From the NCBI GenBank assembly GCA_949287985.1, contig CASEIN010000005.1:60637-124636 (forward strand): DNA of 64,000 nt, given 5' to 3'. The translations under genes and the position numbers were made by a program. Origin of the DNA: Mucispirillum schaedleri. GTDB taxonomy: Bacteria > Chrysiogenota > Deferribacteres > Deferribacterales > Mucispirillaceae. Within the stretch, counting starts at the first letter, position 1; every line of letters begins with the position of its first letter. Of this stretch, positions 6,466 through 15,545 are shown in pieces. The notes beneath the pieces were generated by a model. That model was not told the DNA's origin, ran no database searches, and saw only the letters and a list, made by a program, of their open reading frames with translations.

Positions 6466-8592
6466 ATGAAAAATATTTTTAAAATAATATTCATATTAAG
6501 TTTAACTATTTTTGCAGTAACAGGCTGTGCAGATAACAGTGGCGGTAATGGCGGTGGAAATATAGAAAATAACGGTGGCGGTAATACTGGTGATGGTGGT
6601 AACACGGGCGAAGTTTATAGTCAGGAATTTACTAGATTAATCAGTATTGGAGGATTATCATATGGAGAAACTGCGGATGGTAAAAGATATGTTTGGGGTA
6701 CAGTTGGTGAATTAGCAGGTGCAGGTAATACAGATAATATAAGTACACCAAAAGAAGTTGATTTTACTATAATTAATAATATTACAAATGATAGTAGTTA
6801 TGGTAGTACTTATTATATTCTAACAGATACGGGCTTATATGCCTGGGGTGATAATTATGGAGGTCAAGTAGGCAATGGAAAAACTGAGAGTGTTCGTACC
6901 CCACATAAAGTAGCGGGAATAGACGGTAATATAAAAGAGGTTATAAATGGCTCTACAGTATATATTCTAACAGATACTGGCTTATATGCCTGGGGTTATA
7001 ATAGATTTGGTCAAGTAGGCAACGGGACTACTGAAGATGTTTTAACCCCACATAAAGTAGCGGGAATAGACGGTAATATAAAAGAGGTTATAAATGGCTC
7101 TACAGTATATATTCTAACAGATGATGGCTTATACGCCTGGGGTTATAACTATTATGGTGGAGTAGGCAACGGGACTAGTGGAAATAATGTTCTAACCCCA
7201 CATAAAGTAGTAAATGGTAATATAAAAGAGGTTATTACATATAATAGTGCTGTCTATGTTTTAACAGATAAAGGCTTATATGCATGGGGTGATAACTGGA
7301 ATGGTCAAGTAGGCAATGGAACTACTGAAGATGTTTTAACCCCACATAAAGCAGTAGATGGTAATATAAAAGAATTTAAAATTATAAGTTCTACCTATTA
7401 TGCTATAACGGAAGATGGCTTATATATCTGGGGTAATAACTCATATGGTCAAGTAGGCAACGGGACTAGTGGTAATAAAGTTCTAACCCCACATAAAGTA
7501 GTAAATGGTAATATAAAAGAATTTAAAATTATAAGTTCTATCTATTATGCTATAACGGAAGATGGCTTATATATCTGGGGTTATAACACTTATGGTAGAG
7601 TAGGTAATGGGACTATTGGTAATACTGTTACAACCCCACATAAAGCAGTAGAAGGTAATATAAAAGAGGTTATTGTAAAAAGCAGTAATGTATATGTATT
7701 AACAGATACGGGTTTATATGCCTGGGGTAATAATGAAAGTGGTCAATTAGGCAATGGAAATTCAGGGTATTCCCCTGATGATTTAATCCCACATAAAGTA
7801 GAGGGAATAAACGGTAATATAAAAGAGGTTATTGTAAACAATGATCTTAACAACAAGGCTATTGTCTATGTTTTAACAGATACGGGTTTATATGCCTGGG
7901 GTAAAAATGATAATGGTCAAGTAGGCAATGGAAAAACTGATAATGTTTTCACCCCACATAAAGCAGTAGAAGGTAATATAAAAGAGGTTATTGCAAACAA
8001 CAATACTGTATATGTTTTAACAGATAATGGTTTATATGCCTGGGGTAGAAATGGTAGTGGTCAAGTAGGTAATGGAGAAACTGAGAATGTGTTAACTCCA
8101 TATAAAGCAGTAAATGGTGATATAAAAGAATTTAAAATTTCAGGTTCTGGTTCAAATGCTACCTACTATGCTATAACGGAAGATGGTTTATACGCCTGGA
8201 GTAGAAATGATAGTGGTCAAGTAGGCAATGGAACTAGTGGTGCTAATGTTCTAACCCCACATAAAGTAGAGGGAATAGACGGTAATATAAAAGAGGTTAT
8301 AAATGGCTCTACAGTATATGTTTTAACAGATACTGGCTTATATGCCTGGGGTAGAAATGATAGTGGTCAAGTAGGCAATGGAAAAACTAATTATGTTCTA
8401 ACTCCACATAAAGCAGTAGATGGTAATATAAAAGAGCTTAAAATATATACTATTAATAGTAAAGACACATATTATGTATTAACAGATACGGGCTTATACG
8501 CCTGGGGTTATAATAAATTTGGTCAAGTAGGCAATGGAACTACTGAAGATGTTTTAACCCCTTATAAAGTTCAGATAGAAAAACAAAATTAA
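6466..8592 (+). CDS. Lipoprotein with 13 RCC1-type repeats
   Basis: A 708-residue predicted surface or periplasmic lipoprotein. It starts at ATG after GGAGAATTAA; the signal peptide ends in a lipobox (VTGC, Cys about residue 21), followed by a Gly/Asn linker to about residue 48. The rest is 13 units of about 45-55 residues, each with the RCC1 core Y-A-W-G-x-N-x-x-G-Q-V-G-N-G followed by TPHKV. RCC1 repeats form bladed beta-propellers used for protein contacts. Two blades are variant (first: YVWGTVGELAGAGN; eleventh: YAWS). No catalytic domain is visible, so the partner is unknown. It sits inside the split spc operon, flanked by relics, suggesting acquisition. Confidence 0.85.
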   Translation: MKNIFKIIFILSLTIFAVTGCADNSGGNGGGNIENNGGGNTGDGGNTGEVYSQEFTRLISIGGLSYGETADGKRYVWGTVGELAGAGNTDNISTPKEVDFTIINNITNDSSYGSTYYILTDTGLYAWGDNYGGQVGNGKTESVRTPHKVAGIDGNIKEVINGSTVYILTDTGLYAWGYNRFGQVGNGTTEDVLTPHKVAGIDGNIKEVINGSTVYILTDDGLYAWGYNYYGGVGNGTSGNNVLTPHKVVNGNIKEVITYNSAVYVLTDKGLYAWGDNWNGQVGNGTTEDVLTPHKAVDGNIKEFKIISSTYYAITEDGLYIWGNNSYGQVGNGTSGNKVLTPHKVVNGNIKEFKIISSIYYAITEDGLYIWGYNTYGRVGNGTIGNTVTTPHKAVEGNIKEVIVKSSNVYVLTDTGLYAWGNNESGQLGNGNSGYSPDDLIPHKVEGINGNIKEVIVNNDLNNKAIVYVLTDTGLYAWGKNDNGQVGNGKTDNVFTPHKAVEGNIKEVIANNNTVYVLTDNGLYAWGRNGSGQVGNGETENVLTPYKAVNGDIKEFKISGSGSNATYYAITEDGLYAWSRNDSGQVGNGTSGANVLTPHKVEGIDGNIKEVINGSTVYVLTDTGLYAWGRNDSGQVGNGKTNYVLTPHKAVDGNIKELKIYTINSKDTYYVLTDTGLYAWGYNKFGQVGNGTTEDVLTPYKVQIEKQN
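6899..8570 (+). repeat. Direct DNA repeats inside the RCC1-lipoprotein gene
   Basis: Repeats are conserved at DNA level, not only in protein. For example a 77-base block at 6899-6975 recurs identically at 7046-7122 (147-base offset, 49 codons), and a near copy is at about 8256-8330. Such identity favours loss or gain of blades by recombination. Confidence 0.8.
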
Positions 8593-8650
8593 AAATAATA
8601 ATCTATTCCCCGTAGTTTACGGGGAATAGAAGTAATATGTAGGAATAGAT

Positions 8651-9010
8651 ATGAGTGAAGATAACTTAAAATAAGAGATTTTCTTTTATCTAATGATTTT
8701 AAAAAATTATCAGAAATAAAAGATGAAGTTAATATTTTAAGATAGTTAATATGGCAGATAAGGAAACAGTCCATTCTGATATGTTAGCATATCTTTTTAA
8801 TCCATATGAAAATATTATCTTAAAGAAAGTATGATAAATGAATTATTTAAGCACCTTTCAAAAAAGGATGCAAATTATATTAATCTGCTATTACTAGATT
8901 ATTCTGATTTAGAAGTTTATAGAGAATATACCATAGATAACGGTAGAAGAATAGATATTTTATTAATTAGTAAAAGAAATAAAGTTATTAACTTAAAATT
9001 ATGTAGTTAA
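8651..9010 (+). pseudogene. Decayed PD-(D/E)XK nuclease-family gene
   Basis: Fragments in different frames read like the PD-(D/E)XK nuclease family often annotated as PDDEXK_4: one piece has HSDMLAYLFNP (from about 8752), a later frame has EVYREYTIDNGRRIDILLI (8913-8970) with the expected Asp of the catalytic motif. In-frame stops interrupt it (TAA 8672-8674, TAG about 8743, TGA about 8832), and the frame ends at 9010 just where the ExK lysine segment should follow. The gene is therefore inactive. Family assignment is by motif only. Confidence 0.55.
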
Positions 9011-9107
9011 TATAATATTTAATATATTTGCTAAATGAAAGTTGTTGTAATTACCCTAATAGAGTAAGTAGCAAACATAAACCAATATCGTATTATAATA
9101 TTAATAA

Positions 9108-9159
9108 GCTCATATATTAAATATAATATAAAATTTAGTATATGAGCCAATTTTTTTTG
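9108..9159 (+). terminator. Terminator-like hairpin upstream of secY
   Basis: GCTCATATA (9108-9116) pairs with TATATGAGC (9139-9147) around a 22-base AT loop, followed by CAA and T8. It closes the accessory block before the secY transcription unit. Confidence 0.65.
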
Positions 9160-9247
9160 TAAAAACTAATAATTTCGTTTGCAAAATTTTTTTATATATG
9201 GTATCAATTTTCTTTATAGTGTATTTTAATAAATAAAGGCGGAAAGA

Positions 9248-10561
9248 ATGTTTAAGAAAATTGAAGAAATTTTTTCTATTCCAGAATTACGTAAGCGTAT
9301 ATTTATGACGCTTCTTTTACTTGCTATATTTCGCATAGGTGCTCACATACCTACTCCGGGGGTTGACGGGCAGGCGTTATCTCAATTTTTTCAAAGTGCA
9401 GAAAACAACATACTTGGTTTTCTTGATATGTTTACAGGTGGTGCTTTAGCAAAATTAACTGTTTTTGCTATGGGTGTTATGCCTTACATCTCTGCATCTA
9501 TTATTATGGAGCTTTTAGCAGTAGTTATTCCAACCCTTGCAGAGCTTAAAAAAAGAGGCAGCGAAGGAAGGGCAACTATTACAAAATATACAAGGTATTT
9601 GACAGTTGTAGTTGCTGCTATTCAAGGCCTTGCAATTTCCATTGGTATAGAAAATATGGAAATCAATGGTGCAAGAATAGTATTTATTGATGGCTGGCAG
9701 TTTAGATTTATTGCTACTCTTACACTTACAACTGGTACAATGTTTTTAGTATGGCTTGGTGAAAAAATCACATCATTTGGTGTAGGTAATGGTATGTCAT
9801 TAATCATCATGGCAGGTATTATTTCTGCTTTCCCAAGTGCAGTATCTAATACATATAATTTAATGCAGACAGGAACTATTCAGATTATTCCATTAATTAT
9901 AGCTGTTGCTATTATGGCTTTAGCATATGTTGCAATTGTATTTATGGAAACATCTCAACGCAGACTTCCAATTCAATATGTAAGAAAAGGTAATGCAGGT
10001 GGAAAAGTAAATTCTGGTAATTCATACCTTCCATTAAGGCTTAACCCAGCAGGTGTTATACCTATAATCTTTGCTTCTACATTGATTACTTTACCTGCTA
10101 CTCTTGCTACATTTTTACCACAGGACCCTACAGTGCAAAAAATTAACTTTTTCTTTTCGCCTGAATATCCTGTATATTATGTATTAGAGCTTACATTAAT
10201 AATCTTTTTTACATATTTTTATACATCTATTATATTTAACCCAACAGATATTGCAGATAATATAAATAAATCTGGTGGTGTAATGCCTGGAAAACGTCCA
10301 GGTATTGAAACTGCTAATTATATAGATTATGTACTTACTCGTTTAACATTTGTAGGTGCTGTATATTTAGCAATAGTATCAGTTATGCCACAGTTATTTA
10401 TTAGGGCATTCGGCTTACAGTTTTACTTTGGTGGAACAAGCCTGTTGATTGTTGTAGGTGTTGGTCTTGATGTTATACAAAAAATAGAATCTCACTTACT
10501 TACTCACAACTATGACGGCTTTTTAGCTAAAGGCCGTATTAGAGGGAGAAATTGGTCATGA
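9248..10561 (+). CDS. secY: Preprotein translocase subunit SecY
   Basis: Channel subunit of the SecYEG translocon in the inner membrane. 437 residues with about ten hydrophobic segments; the N-terminal FRIGAHIPTPGVD and the plug region (MLDMFTGGAL-like LDMFTGGALAKL) are canonical, as is the C-terminal GRIRGR tail. The ATG follows GGCGGAAAGA. It overlaps adk by four bases (ATGA). In most genomes it follows rplO directly; here 3.4 kb of other DNA intervenes and it probably has its own promoter in the AT-rich stretch before 9240. Confidence 0.98.
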   Translation: MFKKIEEIFSIPELRKRIFMTLLLLAIFRIGAHIPTPGVDGQALSQFFQSAENNILGFLDMFTGGALAKLTVFAMGVMPYISASIIMELLAVVIPTLAELKKRGSEGRATITKYTRYLTVVVAAIQGLAISIGIENMEINGARIVFIDGWQFRFIATLTLTTGTMFLVWLGEKITSFGVGNGMSLIIMAGIISAFPSAVSNTYNLMQTGTIQIIPLIIAVAIMALAYVAIVFMETSQRRLPIQYVRKGNAGGKVNSGNSYLPLRLNPAGVIPIIFASTLITLPATLATFLPQDPTVQKINFFFSPEYPVYYVLELTLIIFFTYFYTSIIFNPTDIADNINKSGGVMPGKRPGIETANYIDYVLTRLTFVGAVYLAIVSVMPQLFIRAFGLQFYFGGTSLLIVVGVGLDVIQKIESHLLTHNYDGFLAKGRIRGRNWS

Positions 10562-11205
10562 AAAACATTGTATTTTTAGGTGCACCTGGTGCAGGTAAAG
10601 GAACACAGTCTGAATTTATCATAAAAAAATATGGTATAGTTCAAATTTCTACTGGTGATATGTTAAGAACAGCTGTTAAAGCTGGTTCACCACTTGGTCA
10701 AGTAGCAAAAGAGTTTATGGATAATGGTAAACTTGTTACAGATGAAATTATTATTGGGTTAATGAGAGAAAGGCTTGCTCAATCAGACTGTAAAAATGGC
10801 TTTATATTAGATGGTTTTCCAAGAACTTTGGCACAAGCAAAAAGTTTAGATGTTATGCTTCAAGAAGATATGAAAACAGAAATAACTCATATAATAAGCC
10901 TTGAAGTGCCAGATGAATATATTGTTGAACGTATTACTGGTAGAAGAACAAGCCCGATTACTGGTAAAATCTACCATGTTAAATATAACCCACCTGCAGT
11001 TGAAGGTATGGCAGAAGATGGCAAAACTCCACTTGTTCAAAGAGATGACGATAAAGAAGAAACTGTTAAAAAACGTTTAGAAGTTTTCCATGAACAGGCA
11101 GATGCTTTAAAATCATACTATAAAAATACTGGTAAACTTTTTATTGTTGATGGCACAAAAACACCGGAAACAGTATTTGCAGAAATTGAGGAAATACTTA
11201 AATAA
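10558..11205 (+). CDS. adk: Adenylate kinase
   Basis: Catalyses ATP + AMP = 2 ADP. I use the ATG at 10558, which overlaps the secY stop as ATGA, giving 215 residues beginning MKNIVFLGAPGAGKGTQ; the P-loop is GAPGAGKGT. The AMP-binding TGDMLR and the DGFPRT motif are present. The LID domain is the long form but lacks the zinc cysteines (GRRTSPITGKIYHVKYNPP). The stop overlaps the map start by one base. Confidence 0.98.
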   Translation: MKNIVFLGAPGAGKGTQSEFIIKKYGIVQISTGDMLRTAVKAGSPLGQVAKEFMDNGKLVTDEIIIGLMRERLAQSDCKNGFILDGFPRTLAQAKSLDVMLQEDMKTEITHIISLEVPDEYIVERITGRRTSPITGKIYHVKYNPPAVEGMAEDGKTPLVQRDDDKEETVKKRLEVFHEQADALKSYYKNTGKLFIVDGTKTPETVFAEIEEILK

Positions 11206-11960
11206 TGGTTGTTTTATACTCTAAAAGTGAAATAGAAAAAATAAAAACTGCATCAGAAGTAGTAAAAGCAGTATTTAAAGACTTAAAAAATTATATAAAA
11301 CCGGGAATTACAACAAAAGATGTTGACAAGCGGGTAGAAAGTATTGTATACTCAATGTCCGCCATTCCATCATCTAAGGGGTATCATGGTTTTCCGGGTG
11401 CATGCTGCACATCAGTTAATAATGTGGTGGTGCATGGAATCCCTAATGATTACGTTCTTAAAGAGGGCGATATTATAAGTGTTGATGTGGTTGCCAATAA
11501 AGATGGCTTCCATAGTGATGCTTGTAGAACGTTCCCTGTTGGAAATATTAGTGAGGAAGCAGAAAGGCTTATAGAAGTGACTAAAGAGTCTTTTTTTAAA
11601 GGTGTTGAATACGCTAAGGCAGGCTTTAGGGTATCAGACATTTCTCATGCAGTCCAAACCCATGTGGAAGCGGCTGGCTTTGGTGTTATTAGAGAATACC
11701 AAGGGCATGGGGTAGGCAGAAATATGCATGAAGAACCTTCTATTCCAAACTATGGCAGGCCAAATCGTGGCTTTAGGTTAAAGCCCGGTGCGGTATTAGC
11801 AATTGAACCAATGGTTACATACGGTGATTACGCTATCAAAATTTTAGAAGATAGATGGACAGCCGTTACAGTGGATGGTTCCATTGCAGCTCATTATGAG
11901 AATACGGTGGTAGTTACAAATGATGCACCACTTATTCTTACTTTAGAAGATGAAGAATAA
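11205..11960 (+). CDS. map: Methionine aminopeptidase, type I
   Basis: Removes the N-terminal Met from nascent proteins. 251 residues, type I length. The dinuclear metal site residues are visible: Asp in SVDVVANKDGF and HSDACRTF, His in GHGVGRNMHEEP, Glu in AIEPMV and AHYENTVVV; the substrate His is in VVHGIP. The ATG overlaps the adk stop and has no clear Shine-Dalgarno, consistent with coupling. Standard position between adk and infA. Confidence 0.97.
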   Translation: MVVLYSKSEIEKIKTASEVVKAVFKDLKNYIKPGITTKDVDKRVESIVYSMSAIPSSKGYHGFPGACCTSVNNVVVHGIPNDYVLKEGDIISVDVVANKDGFHSDACRTFPVGNISEEAERLIEVTKESFFKGVEYAKAGFRVSDISHAVQTHVEAAGFGVIREYQGHGVGRNMHEEPSIPNYGRPNRGFRLKPGAVLAIEPMVTYGDYAIKILEDRWTAVTVDGSIAAHYENTVVVTNDAPLILTLEDEE

Positions 11961-11995
11961 TCTTCATTAATTAATGTTGAGGGGAAGAGAACATT

Positions 11996-12217
11996 ATGAG
12001 TAAAAAAGATGATGTAATTGAAGCATCAGGCGTAGTAGTAGAAGCACTGCCAAATGCTCAGTTTAAAGTAACTCTTGAAAATCAACATACTATCCTTGCT
12101 CATTTATCGGGCAAGATGAGAATGAACTTCATTAGAATCCTACCGGGTGATAAAGTTACAATTGAACTTTCCCCCTATGATTTGACGAAGGGCAGAATTA
12201 CATATCGGCAAAAATAA
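11996..12217 (+). CDS. infA: Translation initiation factor IF-1
   Basis: Blocks the A-site of the 30S subunit during initiation. 73 residues forming a single S1/OB-fold: [15 protein letters not shown], then [27 protein letters not shown], ending [13 protein letters not shown]. The ATG follows GAGGGGAAGAGA. rpmJ follows after 13 bases with a CGGAG site. Confidence 0.98.
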   Translation: MSKKDDVIEASGVVVEALPNAQFKVTLENQHTILAHLSGKMRMNFIRILPGDKVTIELSPYDLTKGRITYRQK

Positions 12218-12230
12218 ACGGAGCAGACAA

Positions 12231-12344
12231 ATGAAAGTAAGAGCTAGCGTTAAACCGATTTGCAGCAAATGCAAGATTGTGAAGAGGAAAGGGGTAATCA
12301 GAATAATCTGTGAAAATCCCCGCCACAAACAAAGGCAAGGCTAA
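12231..12344 (+). CDS. rpmJ: 50S ribosomal protein L36, zinc type
   Basis: A 37-residue protein between infA and rpsM, its conserved place. The N-terminus is [15 protein letters not shown] and the C-terminus [10 protein letters not shown]. The zinc site is C11, C14, C27 and H32, so this is the zinc-binding paralogue type. An ACGGAGCAGACAA site precedes the ATG. It is very short but the match to L36 is unambiguous. Confidence 0.97.
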   Translation: MKVRASVKPICSKCKIVKRKGVIRIICENPRHKQRQG

Positions 12345-12355
12345 GGAGGCGAATA

Positions 12356-12724
12356 GTGGCGCGAGTAGCCGGAGTTGACATTCCAAACAACAAGAAAGTA
12401 GAAATCGGTCTTACCTACATTTATGGAGTAGGTAGAAGCACAGCCCGTAAAGTTATCGCAGAAACAGGTATCGATAGCAACAAAAGAGTGGCTGAATTAA
12501 CAGAGCAGGAAATTTCCTCAATCAGAAAATTATTAGAGGAAAACTATAAGGTGGAAGGTGATTTACGTAAAGAAATCGGCCTTGCTATCAAGCGCCTTAT
12601 GGAGATAAACTGCTACCGCGGTTGGAGACATAAAATGGGGTTGCCTGTTAGAGGGCAAAAAACTCGTTCTAATGCAAGAACGCGTCGTGGGCTTGCTGGT
12701 AAACGCGGTATAAAAAGGAAGTAA
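12356..12724 (+). CDS. rpsM: 30S ribosomal protein S13
   Basis: S13 contacts the P-site tRNA and the 50S bridge. 122 residues, starting at GTG after AAGGAGGCGAATA. The N-terminus [19 protein letters not shown] and the C-terminal basic tail ([14 protein letters not shown]) are typical. It is followed by an unusually long 109-base gap before rpsK. Confidence 0.98.
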   Translation: MARVAGVDIPNNKKVEIGLTYIYGVGRSTARKVIAETGIDSNKRVAELTEQEISSIRKLLEENYKVEGDLRKEIGLAIKRLMEINCYRGWRHKMGLPVRGQKTRSNARTRRGLAGKRGIKRK

Positions 12725-12833
12725 AACTTGATAGTTGTCTTTAATTAAGACACTGCGTAGGTATTAACTGGACTATCTGTTAAAGGGTATTCAGTAGGTT
12801 AATATTCTATCATAATGCTACTTTGGAGGAACC
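12725..12833 (+). promoter_or_regulatory. Possible structured leader upstream of rpsK
   Basis: The 109-base gap can fold: GATAGT (12730-12735) pairs with ACTATC (12772-12777), enclosing a small hairpin GTCTT/AAGAC (12737-12741 with 12747-12751). Ribosomal protein S4 controls the alpha operon through a leader in E. coli and B. subtilis; a similar role here is inference. The GGAGG site for rpsK lies at its 3' end. Confidence 0.35.
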
Positions 12834-13220
12834 ATGGCAGGTCCTAGAAAATCAGGTAAAAGAGAAAAAAAGAGCGTACCAAGGGGTATAGCTCACATTA
12901 ATTCTACATTTAATAACACTCACATCGCTTTTACAGATGTGAAAGGTAATGTAGTATGCTGGGCAACTGGCGGAACAGAAAATTTTAAAAACTCAAGGAA
13001 ATCCACTCCTTTCGCTGCTCAACTTGCAGCTGAAAATGCAGCAAAAAAAGCTGTTGATTTCGGTATGAGAGAAGTTGAAGTTAGTGTTAAAGGACCGGGT
13101 TCTGGCAGAGAAAGTGCTATTAGAGCAATTCAAGCTGCTGGAATCAAGATTACAGTTATTAGAGACATTACACCCGTTCCACATAACGGATGTCGTCCTA
13201 TTAAGAAAAGAAGAGTTTAG
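12834..13220 (+). CDS. rpsK: 30S ribosomal protein S11
   Basis: S11 forms part of the 30S platform near the anti-Shine-Dalgarno. 128 residues with [15 protein letters not shown] at the start of the core and [36 protein letters not shown] at the end. The ATG follows TTTGGAGGAACC. rpsD follows after 11 bases with AGGAGAGG. Confidence 0.98.
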   Translation: MAGPRKSGKREKKSVPRGIAHINSTFNNTHIAFTDVKGNVVCWATGGTENFKNSRKSTPFAAQLAAENAAKKAVDFGMREVEVSVKGPGSGRESAIRAIQAAGIKITVIRDITPVPHNGCRPIKKRRV

Positions 13221-13231
13221 GAGAGGATACC

Positions 13232-13858
13232 TTGGCTAGATATACAGGTGCAAACTGCAAACTTTGCAGACGTGAAAATATGAAGCTTTTTCTTAAAGGC
13301 GAACGTTGTTACAAAGATAAATGTGCTTTTGAAAGAAAAGAATACGCACCAGGTCAACATGGTAAGTTACATAAAAAACTTAGCGACTATGGTGTTCAGC
13401 TTCGTGAAAAACAAAAAGCTAAAAGAATTTATGGCGTATTAGAATCTCAATTCCGTAGATATTTTGAAAAAGCATCTTCTATGGAAGGGATTACTGGTGA
13501 AATATTACTCCAGTTTTTAGAACGCCGTCTTGATAATGTTGTTTACAGAGCAGGTTTTGCTTCAAGTCGTAAAGAAGCACGCCAAATGGTAAAACATGAA
13601 CATTTTACTGTAAACGGCAGAAAAGTAAGTATCCCATCATTCTTAGTTAAACCTGGAATGGTTGTGGAAGTGAAAGAAAAAAGCAGAAATCATGCAAGAA
13701 TAGTAGAATCTCTTGAAACTGCTGCTGGTAGAGGAATTCCAGAATGGATATCTCTTGATAAGCAAAATTTTAAAGCGAATGTATCTAGGCTTCCAGAAAG
13801 AACAGATATAGCTTATGACATTCAAGAATCGCTCATCGTAGAGCTCTACTCTAAATAA
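13232..13858 (+). CDS. rpsD: 30S ribosomal protein S4, zinc type
   Basis: S4 nucleates 16S 5'-domain assembly and is often the autoregulator of the alpha operon. 208 residues, TTG start after TAGGAGAGGATACC. Four cysteines at the N-terminus (C9, C12, C26, C31) give the zinc-containing form. The S4 RNA-binding domain ([25 protein letters not shown]) is central. Located between rpsK and rpoA as usual. Confidence 0.98.
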   Translation: MARYTGANCKLCRRENMKLFLKGERCYKDKCAFERKEYAPGQHGKLHKKLSDYGVQLREKQKAKRIYGVLESQFRRYFEKASSMEGITGEILLQFLERRLDNVVYRAGFASSRKEARQMVKHEHFTVNGRKVSIPSFLVKPGMVVEVKEKSRNHARIVESLETAAGRGIPEWISLDKQNFKANVSRLPERTDIAYDIQESLIVELYSK

Positions 13859-13886
13859 CGCTTTTAAAGCGGAGGATGCATTACCT

Positions 13887-14894
13887 ATGATAATGATGAA
13901 TTTTAGGAATTTAATAAAGCCTAAAAGTATTGAACCGGTTGGGCAGGTATCAAGCACTTATGGTAAATTTATAATTGAGCCATATGAAAAAGGCTTTGGT
14001 ACTACTATTGGTAACGCTTTAAGACGAGTTATGCTTTCATCTATTGAAGGCACAGCCGTTGTTGGTGTGCGTATTTCCGGAGTTACAAATGAGTTTTCAA
14101 CTGTACCAGGCGTCATTGAGGATGTAGTAGAGATTCTCTTAAACGTTAAAGACCTTACATTATGCTCAAGCGTTCCTGAGCAAACTAAGGTATTTATTAA
14201 GAAAAAAGGCAAAGGTCCAGTTACTGCTGGTGATATACAAGGTGATGGCACAGTAGAAGTGCTTGACCCAGAACAACATATTCTTACAATTAGTGATGAT
14301 AATTTAGAATTATACATTGAGCTGATAGTAGAACGTGGTATTGGCTATGTCCCAAGTGGTGAATTTGAGGATAAATTCAATAACGAAATTGATATTATGC
14401 CTGTTGACGCTATATTTACTCCTATTAAAAGGGTAAATTATCATGTAGAAAATGCTCGTGTTGGGCAAAGTACTGATTATGATAAGCTGATATTAGAAAT
14501 TGAAACTGATGGCTCTGTTAGACCTGAAGAAGCAATGGCTTTTGCAGCAAAAATAGTTAAAGACTACATGACTCAGTTTATAAACTTTGAAGAAAAAGAT
14601 GAAGAAGAGGCAGATGTTGAAGAGAACAGAGGCAACAGCCAAGTTCTTGAAATGCTTGATAACAGTATTGAAGAGCTTGAGCTTTCTGTTAGAGCTTATA
14701 ACTGTCTTAAAAATGCTAATATTAAAACTCTCTATGAATTATGCAGCAAAACTGATGGAGAAATGCTGAAAACTAAAAACTTTGGTAGAAAATCTCTTGA
14801 AGAAATCAAAAAAGTATTATCTGACCTTGGCTTAAGCCTTGGTATGGATTTGGAGAGTCTAGGCTATAAGAAAAAGGATTCTGAGGTTGAATAA
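13887..14894 (+). CDS. rpoA: RNA polymerase subunit alpha
   Basis: Assembles RNA polymerase and contacts UP elements and activators. 335 residues: the N-terminal dimerisation domain carries GFGTTIGNALRRVMLSS (about 38-54), and the C-terminal domain (about 255-330) has ELSVRAYNCLKNANIKTL and NFGRKSLEEIK. Several ATGs are clustered (MIMM); the first is 12 bases after GGAGG, so a start at the third or fourth codon is possible. Overlaps rplQ by one base. Confidence 0.98.
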   Translation: MIMMNFRNLIKPKSIEPVGQVSSTYGKFIIEPYEKGFGTTIGNALRRVMLSSIEGTAVVGVRISGVTNEFSTVPGVIEDVVEILLNVKDLTLCSSVPEQTKVFIKKKGKGPVTAGDIQGDGTVEVLDPEQHILTISDDNLELYIELIVERGIGYVPSGEFEDKFNNEIDIMPVDAIFTPIKRVNYHVENARVGQSTDYDKLILEIETDGSVRPEEAMAFAAKIVKDYMTQFINFEEKDEEEADVEENRGNSQVLEMLDNSIEELELSVRAYNCLKNANIKTLYELCSKTDGEMLKTKNFGRKSLEEIKKVLSDLGLSLGMDLESLGYKKKDSEVE

Positions 14895-15259
14895 TGAGAC
14901 ACAATGTGGTTAATAACAAGTTTAGAATGAAGACATCACACCGTATTGCTACTTTTCGCAATATGACAGTGTCTTTAATTGAAAATGGTAAAATTGAAAC
15001 TACACTTGATAAAGCAAAAGTTTTAAGAGGTGTTATTGAGCCATTAATCACTCTTGCAAAAAGAGGCGATGTGGCAGCAAGAAGACTTGCTTTAAAAAAA
15101 CTTCCTAATGCTGAAAGTGTTAGAAAACTTTTCCATGAAATTGCCCCTGTTTTTAAAGACAGAAACGGTGGTTATACAAGAGTATTAAAAACTGGCCGTC
15201 GTCAAGGGGACAATGCTGAAATGGCAATAATTGAATTTGTTGAAGAAATTAAAAAATAA
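14894..15259 (+). CDS. rplQ: 50S ribosomal protein L17
   Basis: L17 surrounds the exit tunnel. 121 residues beginning MRHNVVNNKF, with the family pattern HRIATFRNMTVSLIENGKIETT and the C-terminal NGGYTRVLKTGRRQGDNAEMAIIE. The ATG overlaps the rpoA stop codon. Last gene of the alpha operon; a hairpin terminator follows. Confidence 0.98.
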   Translation: MRHNVVNNKFRMKTSHRIATFRNMTVSLIENGKIETTLDKAKVLRGVIEPLITLAKRGDVAARRLALKKLPNAESVRKLFHEIAPVFKDRNGGYTRVLKTGRRQGDNAEMAIIEFVEEIKK

Positions 15260-15262
15260 TTT

Positions 15263-15290
15263 AAGGGGCTTTTAAAAGCCCCTTGTTTAT
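15263..15290 (+). terminator. Terminator after rplQ
   Basis: Perfect palindrome AAGGGGCTTTT / AAAAGCCCCTT (15263-15284) followed by a weak T-rich tail (GTTTAT). The next 255 bases (to 15545) are AT-rich with no gene that I can see. Confidence 0.75.
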
Positions 15291-15545
15291 ATATTATTAA
15301 CTCTATCACTTTACAACCTATTTTATAAATATAGCCTATATATTTATATAATCTATACAATATAAATAGTAAATTTTATCTTAATCATAGTTAATAATAT
15401 ATAAAATATATTTTATTAGAGTATTAAGTTATTTATTTTACAGATAAATTTACATTTATAATTAGTATTTATAAAATGAAATATTTTATATAATTACTTA
15501 TTAAAATTAATTAAATAAAATATACATCTATATTCATAAAATAAT

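Noticed and set aside
6640..8590. CRISPR-like regular repeats
   Set aside because: The regular spacing is the RCC1 blade repeat within a coding frame; units are about 147 bases and all translate as blades, with no spacer/repeat structure or cas genes.
13643..13957. Minus-strand open frame across rpsD/rpoA
   Set aside because: Antisense of two essential genes, no start signal.
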